A program made the position numbers and the translations under genes. A DNA stretch of 64,000 nucleotides from Rhizobium terrae (GTDB lineage Bacteria > Pseudomonadota > Alphaproteobacteria > Rhizobiales > Rhizobiaceae). Position 1 is the first letter of the stretch; every line of letters begins with the position of its first letter. The DNA lies in contig NZ_QJKM01000021.1 in assembly GCF_003425685.1 (NCBI RefSeq), forward strand, positions 1 to 64,000, written 5' to 3'. Shown piece after piece: positions 1 through 8,236 of this stretch. Under the pieces are notes generated by a model. That model was given only the letters and a program-made list of their open reading frames with translations, was not told where the DNA came from and did no database searches.

Positions 1-413
1 TGATGCTCGATCCCAAGGTGATCGTCGCCGACGAGGCGGTGTCGGCGCTCGACGTGTCGATCAAGGCGCAGGTCTGCAACCTCTTGCTCGACCTGCAGCA
101 GAGTTTGAACCTCGCCTTCCTGTTCATCAGCCACGACATGGCGGTGGTCGAGCGGGTGAGCCACCGGGTGGCGGTGATGTATCTCGGCGAAATCGTCGAG
201 ATCGGCCCGCGCGCGGCGGTGTTCGAAAACCCGCAGCATCCCTATACGAGGAAGCTGATGTCGGCCGTGCCGGTTCCCGACCCGTCGCGCCGGCGGATCA
301 AGCGCAACATGTCCACCGACGAGATCAAGAGCCCCATCCGGCCGGTCGGTTACGTGCCGCCGAAGCGGGAATACCGCGAGGTGAGCGCGGGGCACGTGGT
401 GCAGGTCGTGTGA
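1..413 (+). CDS. Peptide/glutathione-type ABC transporter ATP-binding protein, C-terminal part
   Basis: This is the 3' end of a gene that begins before the window. The visible part (about 136 residues) starts inside an ABC ATPase domain. It shows the Walker B/D-loop stretch VIVADEAVSALDVS and the H-loop ISHDMAVVERVSHRVAVMYLGEIVE. The extension that follows (NPQHPYTRKLMSAVPVPDP) is the oligopeptide/dipeptide-transporter C-terminal motif of OppF, DppF and GsiA-like ATPases. By family knowledge it energises uptake of peptides or glutathione at the inner membrane. Its permease and binding-protein partners must lie upstream. The gene ends at a TGA, with 110 bp before the toxin-antitoxin pair. The exact substrate cannot be told from this fragment. 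Confidence 0.9.
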   Translation, partial: MLDPKVIVADEAVSALDVSIKAQVCNLLLDLQQSLNLAFLFISHDMAVVERVSHRVAVMYLGEIVEIGPRAAVFENPQHPYTRKLMSAVPVPDPSRRRIKRNMSTDEIKSPIRPVGYVPPKREYREVSAGHVVQVV

Positions 414-479
414 GAGGAGGATCGGCCTCGACTTTGGGGCCATCATTATGCTTGACCCTTCCGTCGCCGCTGATTGCAT

Positions 480-509
480 TTTTGGCTAAAATCGCTATTT
501 TGGCGAAAA
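480..509 (+). promoter_or_regulatory. Putative autoregulatory operator of the toxin-antitoxin operon
   Basis: Two near-identical 12-mers, TTTTGGCTAAAA (480-491) and TTTTGGCGAAAA (498-509), lie 18 bp apart just upstream of the antitoxin start at 524. Each is a partial dyad (TTTT...AAAA). Phd/YefM-type antitoxins bind short repeated palindromes in their own promoter, so this is the natural candidate operator. Binding is inferred, not shown. Confidence 0.45.
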
Positions 510-523
510 GTAGGGAATGACAC

Positions 524-781
524 ATGGTTACGATCACAGCCGCTGAGTTGCAGAATCATTTTGGACGTTATCGCGATCTCGCCCAGAAAGAGGCGGTGTC
601 GGTGACCCATCACGGCCGCGAAAGTGTCGTGCTGTTGTCGGCGGATGAATACAAGCGATTGAAATCTTACGATGATAGGCAGGCGCTTTATCCGTGGGAA
701 TTGCCCGACGACATCCTAGGAGCCCTTGAGGCTGCCGAGGTTCCGGCGGAGGCTGCCCAGTTCAATCACGAATACAGATGA
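524..781 (+). CDS. Type II toxin-antitoxin system antitoxin, Phd/YefM family
   Basis: A protein of 85 residues. The N-terminal half (about 1-50, MVTITAAELQNHFGRYRD through VVLLSADEYKRLK) is a typical Phd/YefM fold: it begins by setting up a helix around the AAELQNHFGRY segment and continues with the hydrophobic strand ESVVLLSADEY. The acidic C-terminal tail (DDILGALEAAEVPAEAAQF) is the part that normally wraps the toxin. The stop overlaps the next start as ATGA (778-781), which indicates translational coupling with the toxin. The expected role is to neutralise the downstream PemK-like protein and repress the operon through the repeats at 480-509. Confidence 0.88.
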   Translation: MVTITAAELQNHFGRYRDLAQKEAVSVTHHGRESVVLLSADEYKRLKSYDDRQALYPWELPDDILGALEAAEVPAEAAQFNHEYR

Positions 782-1230
782 AAGGAATGTTGCAAGAGCC
801 GACTCCAGGCCTTGTGATCCGATATGCTTATCTCTGGCGTGATGACGCTGTACGTGGGCTGGAAGAGGGAAAGGACCGGCCCTGCGCCGTCGTGCTGGCG
901 GTCAAGACGGAAGCGGGTCGAAGCCGCGTCTATATCGCTCCGATTACACACAGCCCTCCGAATGATCCAAAATATGCTATCGAGGTACCCCCTGAAACCA
1001 AGCGGCGTCTCGGGCTGGACCAGCAGCGGTCCTGGGTGAAGACGGACGACCTCAACGTATTCACATGGCCAGGACCGGATGTGCGACCCATAGGACGCGG
1101 TCGAGGTTTCATCTACGGCTTTTTGCCGAAGAACATGACCGAGGACATCATCGCTAATGTTCGTGAACGCGCGCGGGAAGGGCAAGCAAGAGTCGTCAAC
1201 CGCGATGACGCTATGCCATCCGAGGACTGA
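778..1230 (+). CDS. PemK/MazF-like growth inhibitor (putative toxin)
   Basis: A protein of 150 residues, overlapping the antitoxin stop by 4 bp. The order of the fold is that of the PemK/MazF barrel: a charged start leading to DRPCAVVLAVKTEAG (about 37-51), then VYIAPITHSPPNDP (55-68) and a later WVKTDDLNVFTWPG segment (89-102). MazF/PemK proteins are ribosome-associated or free mRNA endoribonucleases. This protein is longer than classical MazF (about 110 residues) and belongs to a divergent group often annotated only as growth inhibitor. Context (an overlapping Phd antitoxin) makes the toxin role likely. Cleavage activity and specificity cannot be read from sequence. Confidence 0.75.
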   Translation: MKGMLQEPTPGLVIRYAYLWRDDAVRGLEEGKDRPCAVVLAVKTEAGRSRVYIAPITHSPPNDPKYAIEVPPETKRRLGLDQQRSWVKTDDLNVFTWPGPDVRPIGRGRGFIYGFLPKNMTEDIIANVRERAREGQARVVNRDDAMPSED

Positions 1231-1306
1231 TCTCCTCTCAAATGTTTCAGCCGTTTGACACGATGTCGGAAATCGTGGCAGCAACAGGCGGAGGAGAATT
1301 TCTGCC

Positions 1307-2260
1307 ATGGCAAAACGGTCTGATACGCAGGGGCGGCTCGACGATGCGGCAAGGGCCGGCTGGCTCTATTATGTCGCCGGGCGCACCCAGGACGAGATCG
1401 CCGCGGCCATGAGCATTTCCCGGCAGTCGGCGCAGCGGCTGGTGTCGCTGGCGGTTGCCGAGCGGTTGATCAAGGTCAGGCTCGACCATCCGATCGCCGC
1501 CTGTCTCGAGCTTGCCGAAGCGCTGCGCAAGAAATACGACCTTCGCCACGTGGAAGTGGTGCCGAGCGACCCGGCCGGCGTATCGACCACGGTCGGCATC
1601 GCCGAGGCCGGGGCCGCCGAGATCGAGCGTTGGCTGAAGCGGCCGGACCCGATCGTGATTGCCGTCGGAACCGGAAGAACGCTGAAGGCGGCCGTCGACC
1701 AGCTGCCGCCGATGGAATGCCCGCAGCACCGCATCGTGTCGCTCACAGGCAATATCGGCCCGGACGGATCGGCCGCCTTCTACAACGTCATCTTCTCGAT
1801 GGCCGACGCGATCAAGGCGCGGCATTTCCCGATGCCGCTGCCGGTGCTCTGTACGTCGGCCGAAGAGCGGGAGACCCTGCACGATCAGGCGCTGGTGCGC
1901 TCCACACTGGCGCTCGGCGCACAGGCGGACGTCACCTTCGTCGGCATCGGCGAACTCGGGGTCGATGGTCCGCTCTGCGTCGACGGCTTCCTCGATAAGC
2001 AGGAAATGCTGCGCCTCATGGAAACTGGCGCGGCCGGCGAGATCTGCGGCTGGGTCTACGATCACGATGGCAGGCTGCTCGCCAATTCCATCAACGACCG
2101 GGTTGCGAGCGTACCGATCCCGCCGCGGGAGACGTCGTCGGTGATCGGAATCGCCCAGGGACGGAAGAAAATCACTGCGCTCTCGGCGGCTCTCAAGGGC
2201 AATCTCATCAATGGCGTCATTACCGATGAGGTTACTGCAGGGCAATTGCTCTCGGCTTGA
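1307..2260 (+). CDS. SorC/DeoR-type sugar-binding transcriptional regulator of the polyol operon
   Basis: A protein of 317 residues. An N-terminal helix-turn-helix (about 13-52, with GRTQDEIAAAMSISRQSAQRLVSLA) is followed by a sugar-phosphate isomerase-like effector domain (about 60-315) containing the phosphate-loop-like VIAVGTGRTLKAAVDQLP and the VTFVGIGELGVDGPL segment typical of SorC proteins. The start ATG is preceded by GGAGGAGAA (about 1289-1297). It lies directly upstream of and in the same direction as smoE, so it is the presumed regulator of smoEFGK-mtlK. Proteins of this group act as activators or repressors that respond to phosphorylated sugars or polyols. The sign of regulation is not visible. 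Confidence 0.9.
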   Translation: MAKRSDTQGRLDDAARAGWLYYVAGRTQDEIAAAMSISRQSAQRLVSLAVAERLIKVRLDHPIAACLELAEALRKKYDLRHVEVVPSDPAGVSTTVGIAEAGAAEIERWLKRPDPIVIAVGTGRTLKAAVDQLPPMECPQHRIVSLTGNIGPDGSAAFYNVIFSMADAIKARHFPMPLPVLCTSAEERETLHDQALVRSTLALGAQADVTFVGIGELGVDGPLCVDGFLDKQEMLRLMETGAAGEICGWVYDHDGRLLANSINDRVASVPIPPRETSSVIGIAQGRKKITALSAALKGNLINGVITDEVTAGQLLSA

Positions 2261-2328
2261 GCAAAAAATTCACATAGCCAAATCAAGCACATGACCTATG
2301 TCCGTTGCATTGCAGCGACGAATGACGA

Positions 2329-2388
2329 TTGACTTTGCATGCCATGTTGTGAGTAATTGCCCATGAGCAAAGCGAATGCTCGTTACTC
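2329..2388 (+). promoter_or_regulatory. Promoter and nested inverted repeats upstream of smoE
   Basis: A sigma-70-like promoter can be read as TTGACT (2329-2334), a 17-bp spacer and AGTAAT (2352-2357). Overlapping it are two inverted repeats: GAGTAA (2351-2356) with TTACTC (2383-2388), and GAGCA (2365-2369) with TGCTC (2377-2381). The element TGAGCAAA occurs here (2364-2371) and again at the end of the regulator gene (2258-2265). This is the likely target of the SorC-type regulator. The GGGAGGAAG ribosome binding site of smoE follows. Confidence 0.45.
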
Positions 2389-2406
2389 ATCTTCTGGGAG
2401 GAAGAT

Positions 2407-3732
2407 ATGACATTGAAGACGGTTTTGCTGGGCGCATGCTCGGCGCTGGCGTTTGCCGGCCTTTTCTCCACCGCGGCCGCGGCCGAAACCCTTACCATCG
2501 CGACGGTCAACAACGGCGACATGGTCCGCATGCAGGGCCTGACCTCCGAGTTCACCAAGGCCAATCCGGACATCCAGATCAACTGGGTCACGCTCGAAGA
2601 AAACGTGCTGCGCGAGCGCGTAACCACCGACATCGCCACGAAGGGCGGTCAGTACGACATTCTGACCATCGGCAATTATGAAGTCCCGATCTGGGCGAAG
2701 CAGGGCTGGCTGCTAGAGCTGAGCAAGCTCGGCGACAAATACGACACCAACGACATTCTGCCGGCGATCAAGGGCGGTCTGACGGTCAACGGCAAGCTTT
2801 ATGCCGCGCCGTTCTACGGCGAGTCGGCGATGATCATGTATCGCAAGGACCTGTTCGAGAAGGCCGGCCTGAAGATGCCGGAAAATCCGACCTGGGAATT
2901 CATTGGCGACGCGGCCCGCAAGATCACCGACCGCAAGGCGGACGTGAACGGCATCTGCCTGCGCGGCAAGGCCGGCTGGGGCGAGAACATGGCCTTCATC
3001 ACGGCGCTGACCAACTCCTTCGGCGGCCGCTGGTTCGATGAAAAGTGGAATGCGCAGTTCGACCAGCCGGAATGGAAGGACGCGCTGACGTTCTACGTCG
3101 ACCTGATGAAGGATGCCGGCCCGTCCGGGGCTTCCTCGAACGGTTTCAACGAAAACCTGACGCTCTTCCAGCAGGGCAAGTGCGGCATGTGGATGGACGC
3201 CACCGTGGCTGCCTCCTTCGTTTCCAACCCCAAGGATTCCAAGGTTGCCGACAAGGTCGGCTACGCGCTCTTCCCTGTGAAGGGCTCCATGACCAACCAT
3301 GGCAACTGGCTGTGGTCGTGGAACCTCGCCGTTCCGGCCTCCTCCAAGAAGGGCGATGCGGCGCAGAAGTTCATCTCCTGGGCGACCAGCAAGGAATATA
3401 CCCAGCTCGTCGCTTCCAAGGAAGGCTGGGCGAACGTTCCTCCGGGCACGCGCACCTCGCTCTACAACAACGAGGAATACAAGAAGGCGGCAGCCTTCGC
3501 GGTTCCGACGCTTGCTGCGATGAACGCCGCCGACATCACCAAGCCGACCGTCAAGCCGGTTCCCTACACGGGCGGCCAGTTCGTCGCGATCCCCGAGTTC
3601 CAGGCGATCGGCACGAATGTCGGTCAGCTCTTCTCGGCCGTTGTCGCCGGCCAGTCGACCGTCGCAGATGCGCTTGCGCAGGCACAGACGGCGACCACGC
3701 GCGAAATGAAGCGCGCCGGTTATCCGAAGTAA
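2407..3732 (+). CDS. smoE: Sorbitol/mannitol ABC transporter, periplasmic substrate-binding protein
   Basis: A protein of 441 residues with a Sec signal peptide (about 1-26, cleavage after the AAAA run before ETLTIATV). The mature part is a family 1 (MalE-like) solute-binding protein that closely fits the SmoE group: an N-terminal lobe with RMQGLTSEFTKANPDIQ, the ILTIGNYEVPIWAKQGWL segment, and the C-terminal helix ADALAQAQTATTREMKRAGY. It captures sorbitol/mannitol-type polyols in the periplasm for SmoFGK. A 240-bp gap with a palindromic element separates it from smoF. Such hairpins often leave the binding-protein mRNA more abundant than the permease mRNA. Strong GGGAGGAAG ribosome binding site. 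Confidence 0.93.
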   Translation: MTLKTVLLGACSALAFAGLFSTAAAAETLTIATVNNGDMVRMQGLTSEFTKANPDIQINWVTLEENVLRERVTTDIATKGGQYDILTIGNYEVPIWAKQGWLLELSKLGDKYDTNDILPAIKGGLTVNGKLYAAPFYGESAMIMYRKDLFEKAGLKMPENPTWEFIGDAARKITDRKADVNGICLRGKAGWGENMAFITALTNSFGGRWFDEKWNAQFDQPEWKDALTFYVDLMKDAGPSGASSNGFNENLTLFQQGKCGMWMDATVAASFVSNPKDSKVADKVGYALFPVKGSMTNHGNWLWSWNLAVPASSKKGDAAQKFISWATSKEYTQLVASKEGWANVPPGTRTSLYNNEEYKKAAAFAVPTLAAMNAADITKPTVKPVPYTGGQFVAIPEFQAIGTNVGQLFSAVVAGQSTVADALAQAQTATTREMKRAGYPK

Positions 3733-3765
3733 GCCTCCCGAGTTTGCGCCGGCAGATGGTGAGTG

Positions 3766-3896
3766 CCCCTCATCCGCCTGCCGGCACCTTCTCCCCGTTT
3801 TGACGGGGAGAAGGGACATGCCGCTCCGGTGGTGGTTCCCCTCGCCCCGCTTGCGGGGAGAGGGTGCGCCGAGCAAAGCGGAGGCGGGGTGAGGGG
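3766..3896. repeat. RIME-like intergenic palindromic element between smoE and smoF
   Basis: The element begins CCCCTCATCCGCCTGCCGGC and ends with TGAGGGG, so its ends are inverted. Inside are two strong hairpins, CTTCTCCCCG/CGGGGAGAAG (about 3788-3813) and CCTCGCCCCGC/GCGGGGAGAGG (about 3839-3862). Related elements occur in this window at 26801, 40198, 47065 and, degenerate, at 15915 and 48413. It resembles the rhizobial intergenic mosaic elements (RIME) known from this family. It sits inside an operon and could act as an mRNA processing or attenuation hairpin. Confidence 0.8.
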
Positions 3897-3972
3897 CTTA
3901 CGGTTCCGCGGTCTCATGGCATATCCAAAAGCGTAAGAGCCGCATCAAGGCGGCCAAAGGGAGGGCGTCGAT

Positions 3973-4845
3973 ATGGCAACGCAAAACACCAAGACGTTGG
4001 CGCGCCTGATGATGGCGCCCTCCGTTCTGCTTCTTCTGGTCTGGATGATCGTGCCTCTGGCGATGACCCTGTGGTTCTCGTTCCAGAACTACAATCTGCT
4101 CGATCCGTCCAATGTCAGCTTCACGGGTCTCTTCAACTACCAGTTCTTCTACACCGATCGGGCCTTCTTCCAGTCGATCTGGAACACGCTGGTCATCGTC
4201 GGCGGCGTGCTTTTGATCACCGTCATCGGCGGCATCGCGATCGCGCTTCTGCTCGACCAGCCGATCTTCGGGCAAGGGATCGTCCGTATCCTGATCATCT
4301 CGCCCTTCTTCGTCATGCCGCCTGTCGCGGCGCTGATCTGGAAGAACATGATCATGCATCCCGGTTACGGGGTGCTGGCGGACATCAACAAATTCTTCGG
4401 CTTCCAGCCGGTCGACTGGTTCGCGCGGTATCCGCTCTTCTCGATCGTTTTGATCGTCGCCTGGCAGTGGCTGCCGTTCGCGACGCTCATCCTGCTCACC
4501 GCGCTGCAATCGCTCGACGGCGAGCAGAAGGAGGCGGCGGAGATGGACGGAGCCAACTTCTTCAATCGCTTCATCTATTTGGTGTTGCCGCATCTCGCAC
4601 GCGCCATCACGGTCGTCATCCTCATCCAGACGATCTTCCTGCTCGGCGTCTATGCGGAAATCCTGGTCACCACCAATGGCGGCCCCGGTTATGCCTCCAC
4701 CAACCTCGCCTTCCTGATCTACCGCACAGCGCTTCTCGGCTACGACGTCGGCGGCGCCTCGGCAGGCGGCATCATCGCAGTCGTGCTCGCCAATATCGTC
4801 GCCTTCTTCCTGATGCGCGCCGTCGGCAAGAACCTGGATCGATAG
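3973..4845 (+). CDS. smoF: Sorbitol/mannitol ABC transporter permease
   Basis: A 290-residue inner-membrane protein of the MalF/UgpA type. Six hydrophobic segments are visible (about 10-32, 71-96, 106-128, 150-173, 205-227, 258-282). The cytoplasmic coupling EAA loop is KEAAEMDGANFFNRFIYLVL (about 189-208), which docks on SmoK. The gene starts after an AGGGAGGGCG ribosome binding site and ends 9 bp before smoG. Together with SmoG it forms the polyol channel. Confidence 0.93.
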   Translation: MATQNTKTLARLMMAPSVLLLLVWMIVPLAMTLWFSFQNYNLLDPSNVSFTGLFNYQFFYTDRAFFQSIWNTLVIVGGVLLITVIGGIAIALLLDQPIFGQGIVRILIISPFFVMPPVAALIWKNMIMHPGYGVLADINKFFGFQPVDWFARYPLFSIVLIVAWQWLPFATLILLTALQSLDGEQKEAAEMDGANFFNRFIYLVLPHLARAITVVILIQTIFLLGVYAEILVTTNGGPGYASTNLAFLIYRTALLGYDVGGASAGGIIAVVLANIVAFFLMRAVGKNLDR

Positions 4846-4854
4846 GAGAGGACA

Positions 4855-5679
4855 ATGGCTCGTTCCGTCACCACAAGACACAAGGTCACCGCCACGATCG
4901 CCGCCTGGATCGTCGCATTGATCATCTTCTTCCCGATCCTCTACACGATCATCACCAGCCTGAAGACCGAACCGGAGGCGATCGCCGGCTTCAGCCTCAT
5001 TCCATCCGGCACGTTCGAAAACTACATCACGGTGCAGACGCAGCGCGATTACTTCAAGCCGTTCATGAACTCGGTGGTGATTTCGGTCGGCTCGACCATC
5101 CTGGCGCTGATCATCGCGATCCCGTCCGCCTGGGCCATGGCGTTTTCGCCGACCAGACGCACCAAGGACGTGCTGATGTGGATGCTCTCCACCAAGATGA
5201 TGCCGGCGGTCGCGGTTCTGGTGCCGATCTACCTGATGTTCCGCGATTTCGGCCTCCTCGACAGCCGCATCGGGCTGACCGTCATGCTGACGCTGATCAA
5301 CCTGCCGATCGTGGTGTGGATGCTCTATACCTATTTCCGCGAAATCCCGGGCGAGATCCTGGAGGCGGCGCGGATGGACGGCGCGGGGCTGTGGCAGGAG
5401 ATCGTCTACGTGCTGACGCCGATGGCTGTGCCGGGCATCGCCTCGACGCTGCTTCTCAACATCATCCTTGCCTGGAACGAAGCCTTCTGGACGATCCGAC
5501 TGTCGACCACCAACGCGGCGCCGCTGACGGCCTTCATCGCCTCGTTCTCCAGCCCTCAGGGCCTGTTCTGGGCCAAGCTCTCGGCGGCCTCCACCATGGC
5601 GATCGCGCCGATCCTCATCCTCGGCTGGTTCTCACAGAAACAACTCGTTCGCGGCCTGACATTCGGCGCGGTGAAATAA
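4855..5679 (+). CDS. smoG: Sorbitol/mannitol ABC transporter permease
   Basis: A 274-residue protein of the MalG type with about six membrane segments. The first is AAWIVALIIFFPILYTIITS (about 17-36). The EAA loop is EILEAARMDGAGLWQEIVYV (about 166-185). The segment SAWAMAFSPTRRTKDVLMW and the conserved ending SQKQLVRGLTFGAVK are typical of MalG-like permeases. It begins 9 bp after smoF with GGAGAGG as ribosome binding site, and smoK follows after 10 bp, so the three are one transcription unit. Confidence 0.93.
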   Translation: MARSVTTRHKVTATIAAWIVALIIFFPILYTIITSLKTEPEAIAGFSLIPSGTFENYITVQTQRDYFKPFMNSVVISVGSTILALIIAIPSAWAMAFSPTRRTKDVLMWMLSTKMMPAVAVLVPIYLMFRDFGLLDSRIGLTVMLTLINLPIVVWMLYTYFREIPGEILEAARMDGAGLWQEIVYVLTPMAVPGIASTLLLNIILAWNEAFWTIRLSTTNAAPLTAFIASFSSPQGLFWAKLSAASTMAIAPILILGWFSQKQLVRGLTFGAVK

Positions 5680-5689
5680 GGACACGATC

Positions 5690-6694
5690 ATGGGCAGCAT
5701 CACCCTCAACAAAGTGTCGAAGGTCTTCGGCGAGGCAAAAGTCATCCCGTCCATCGACCTTGAAATCAACGACGGCGAATTCGTCGTCTTCGTCGGGCCG
5801 TCCGGTTGCGGCAAATCCACGCTCCTGCGTCTCATCGCCGGCCTGGAAGATGTCTCCGGCGGCAAGATCATGATCGACGGCAAGGATGTCACCCAGGCGG
5901 CGCCGGCGGCGCGGGGGCTGGCCATGGTGTTCCAGTCCTATGCGCTCTATCCGCATATGAGCGTGCGGAAGAATATCGCCTTTCCCTTGAAGATGGCGAG
6001 GATGGAGCAGTCGGCGATCGACAGGAAGGTGGAGGCGGCCGCCAAGGTGCTGAACCTCACCGACTATCTGGAACGCCGGCCCTCGCAGCTTTCCGGCGGT
6101 CAGCGGCAGCGTGTCGCGATCGGCCGCGCCATCGTCCGCGAACCGTCCGCCTTCCTGTTCGACGAACCGCTTTCGAACCTCGATGCGGCATTGCGCGGCA
6201 CGATGCGGCTTGAGATCAGCGACCTGCACAACCAGCTCAAGACGACGATGATCTACGTCACCCACGATCAGGTGGAGGCCATGACGATGGCCGACAAGAT
6301 CGTTGTCTTGAACCGCGGCAATATCGAGCAGGTCGGTTCGCCGCTGGAGCTTTACCGCAGCCCGCGCAACCTCTTCGTGGCCGGCTTTATCGGTTCGCCG
6401 CGCATGAACTTCGTCGACGGCGCCTATGCCCAGTCGAAGAATGCCAAGACCGCCGGCATCCGGCCGGAGCATCTCGGCCTGTCGAAGGACAACGGTACCT
6501 GGCGCGGCATCGTGAAGGTCGCCGAGCATCTCGGCGCCGACACGTTCCTGCACCTCGATGTGGACGGCATCGGTCCCATCACCGCGCGCTGCGACGGCGA
6601 GTTCGGCGCCTATCACGGCGATACGGTCTATATGACCCCGGACGAGTCCAAGCTGCATCGTTTTGACGAAAAGGGGCTGGCCATCAAGGGTTGA
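5690..6694 (+). CDS. smoK: Sorbitol/mannitol ABC transporter ATP-binding protein
   Basis: A 334-residue MalK/UgpC-type ATPase. Walker A is GPSGCGKST (36-44), the Q-loop is Gln82 in VFQSYALYPHM, the signature is LSGGQRQRVAIGRA (from 134), Walker B is AFLFDEPLSNLD, and the H-loop is YVTHDQVEAMTMAD. The C-terminal third is the TOBE/regulatory domain (about 245-330). It powers import through SmoFG. In related rhizobia smoS (sorbitol dehydrogenase) follows smoK; here only 48 bp separate smoK from mtlK. Confidence 0.95.
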   Translation: MGSITLNKVSKVFGEAKVIPSIDLEINDGEFVVFVGPSGCGKSTLLRLIAGLEDVSGGKIMIDGKDVTQAAPAARGLAMVFQSYALYPHMSVRKNIAFPLKMARMEQSAIDRKVEAAAKVLNLTDYLERRPSQLSGGQRQRVAIGRAIVREPSAFLFDEPLSNLDAALRGTMRLEISDLHNQLKTTMIYVTHDQVEAMTMADKIVVLNRGNIEQVGSPLELYRSPRNLFVAGFIGSPRMNFVDGAYAQSKNAKTAGIRPEHLGLSKDNGTWRGIVKVAEHLGADTFLHLDVDGIGPITARCDGEFGAYHGDTVYMTPDESKLHRFDEKGLAIKG

Positions 6695-6742
6695 GCCCGA
6701 CAGGCCGACCCCGGAAGGGCGGCCACACTGGAGTATGAGGCA

Positions 6743-8224
6743 ATGACTGTGAAGCTTTCGCTGGCGAGCTTGAAAGACGCCGCGGCCACCGCCGCCGTGC
6801 CGGCCTATGATCCCAGGAGCCTGACACCCGGCATCGTGCATTTCGGCGTCGGCAATTTCCACCGCGCCCATCAGGCGATCTATCTCGACGACCTGTTCAA
6901 CACCGGCAAGGGGCATGACTGGGCGATCATCGGCGCCGGTGTCATGCCCTCCGATGCCGCCATGCGCGACAAGCTGAGGAGCCAGGATTTCCTCACCACC
7001 GTCGTCGAGCAGGACAATAACAGGACCGCTGCCCGCATCACCGCGCCGATGATCGACGTCATCGCGCCCGGCGATGTCGCGGCTCTTACCGAAAAGCTCG
7101 CCGATCCGATGATCCGCATCGTCTCGATGACGATCACCGAGGGCGGCTATTTCATCGACGCCGCCGGCAGGTTCAACCCGGCCCATCCGGCGATTGCCGA
7201 AGATGCGAAGAACCCGGCCAGCCCGAAGACCGTTTTCGGCCTGATCCTCGCCGGCCTCAAGGTTCGCCGCGAGCGCGGTATTCCGCCCTTCACCATCATG
7301 TCCTGCGACAACATTCCCGGAAACGGTCACGTGACGGAAAATACCGTCATCGGCCTGGCGAAGCTGTCCGATCCGGCCTTTGCGGACTGGATCCACCGGA
7401 ACGTGGCCTTCCCCAACTCGATGGTGGACCGCATCACGCCTGCTACCGGCCAGCGCGAGATCGACATCCTGAAAAACGATTTCGATATCGACGACAATTG
7501 GCCCGTCTTCTGCGAAGAGTTCAAGCAGTGGGTGATGGAGGACAAGTTCCCCGCCGGCCGGCCGCGGCTGGAGGAGGTCGGTGTCCAGTTCGTGCCCGAT
7601 GTCGCGCCCTACGAGTTGATGAAGATCCGCATCCTGAACGGCGGTCATGCGGCCATCGCCTATCCGGCAGCGCTGCTCGACATCCATTTCGTGCACGAGG
7701 CGATGGAGCACAAGCTGATCCGCGCCTTCTTGGCGAAGCTCGAAAAGACCGAGATCATCCCGATCGTCCCGCCGGTGCCGAAGACCGATCTCAACGAGTA
7801 TTTCGCACTGATCGAGCGTCGCTTCCTGAACCCGAAGATCGGCGATACCATTCCGCGGCTCGCGCAGGACGGCTCGAACCGCCAGCCGAAATTCATCCTG
7901 CCGTCCACCCTCGATCGGCTTGCCCAGGGCAAGGACATCGTCGGCCTGTCGCTCGTCTCGGCGCTCTGGTGCCGCTATTTCGCCGGCACCACCGACAGCG
8001 GCAGGCAAATCGTCTTCAACGATGCAAGCGCCGACAAGCTGCACGCGGCGGCGCTGAAAGCCAAGGATAATCCGGAGGCCTTCCTTGTCTTCGACGAGAT
8101 CTTCGGCGAGGTTTCTAAATCCGAGCTTTTCCGGCGGCGCTTTGCACATGCCCTGAAGACGCTCTGGACCGAGGGGACGAAGAAGACGCTCGAGCTTTAT
8201 CTGAGCGATCAACTCGTCAAGTAG
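6743..8224 (+). CDS. mtlK: Mannitol 2-dehydrogenase
   Basis: A 493-residue polyol-specific long-chain dehydrogenase/reductase. The N-terminal nucleotide-binding domain contains IVHFGVGNFHRAHQAIYLDD (about 30-50). The catalytic signature K-x4-N-x2-H is complete: Lys294, Asn299 and His302 in KIRILNGGHAAIAY. The enzyme oxidises D-mannitol to D-fructose with NAD+ and often accepts D-arabinitol and sorbitol too. It is in the smo operon, 48 bp after smoK, so imported polyol is oxidised at once. With smoS absent this is the only polyol dehydrogenase visible in the cluster. Confidence 0.95.
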   Translation: MTVKLSLASLKDAAATAAVPAYDPRSLTPGIVHFGVGNFHRAHQAIYLDDLFNTGKGHDWAIIGAGVMPSDAAMRDKLRSQDFLTTVVEQDNNRTAARITAPMIDVIAPGDVAALTEKLADPMIRIVSMTITEGGYFIDAAGRFNPAHPAIAEDAKNPASPKTVFGLILAGLKVRRERGIPPFTIMSCDNIPGNGHVTENTVIGLAKLSDPAFADWIHRNVAFPNSMVDRITPATGQREIDILKNDFDIDDNWPVFCEEFKQWVMEDKFPAGRPRLEEVGVQFVPDVAPYELMKIRILNGGHAAIAYPAALLDIHFVHEAMEHKLIRAFLAKLEKTEIIPIVPPVPKTDLNEYFALIERRFLNPKIGDTIPRLAQDGSNRQPKFILPSTLDRLAQGKDIVGLSLVSALWCRYFAGTTDSGRQIVFNDASADKLHAAALKAKDNPEAFLVFDEIFGEVSKSELFRRRFAHALKTLWTEGTKKTLELYLSDQLVK

Positions 8225-8236
8225 CGGGGCGGGCAG

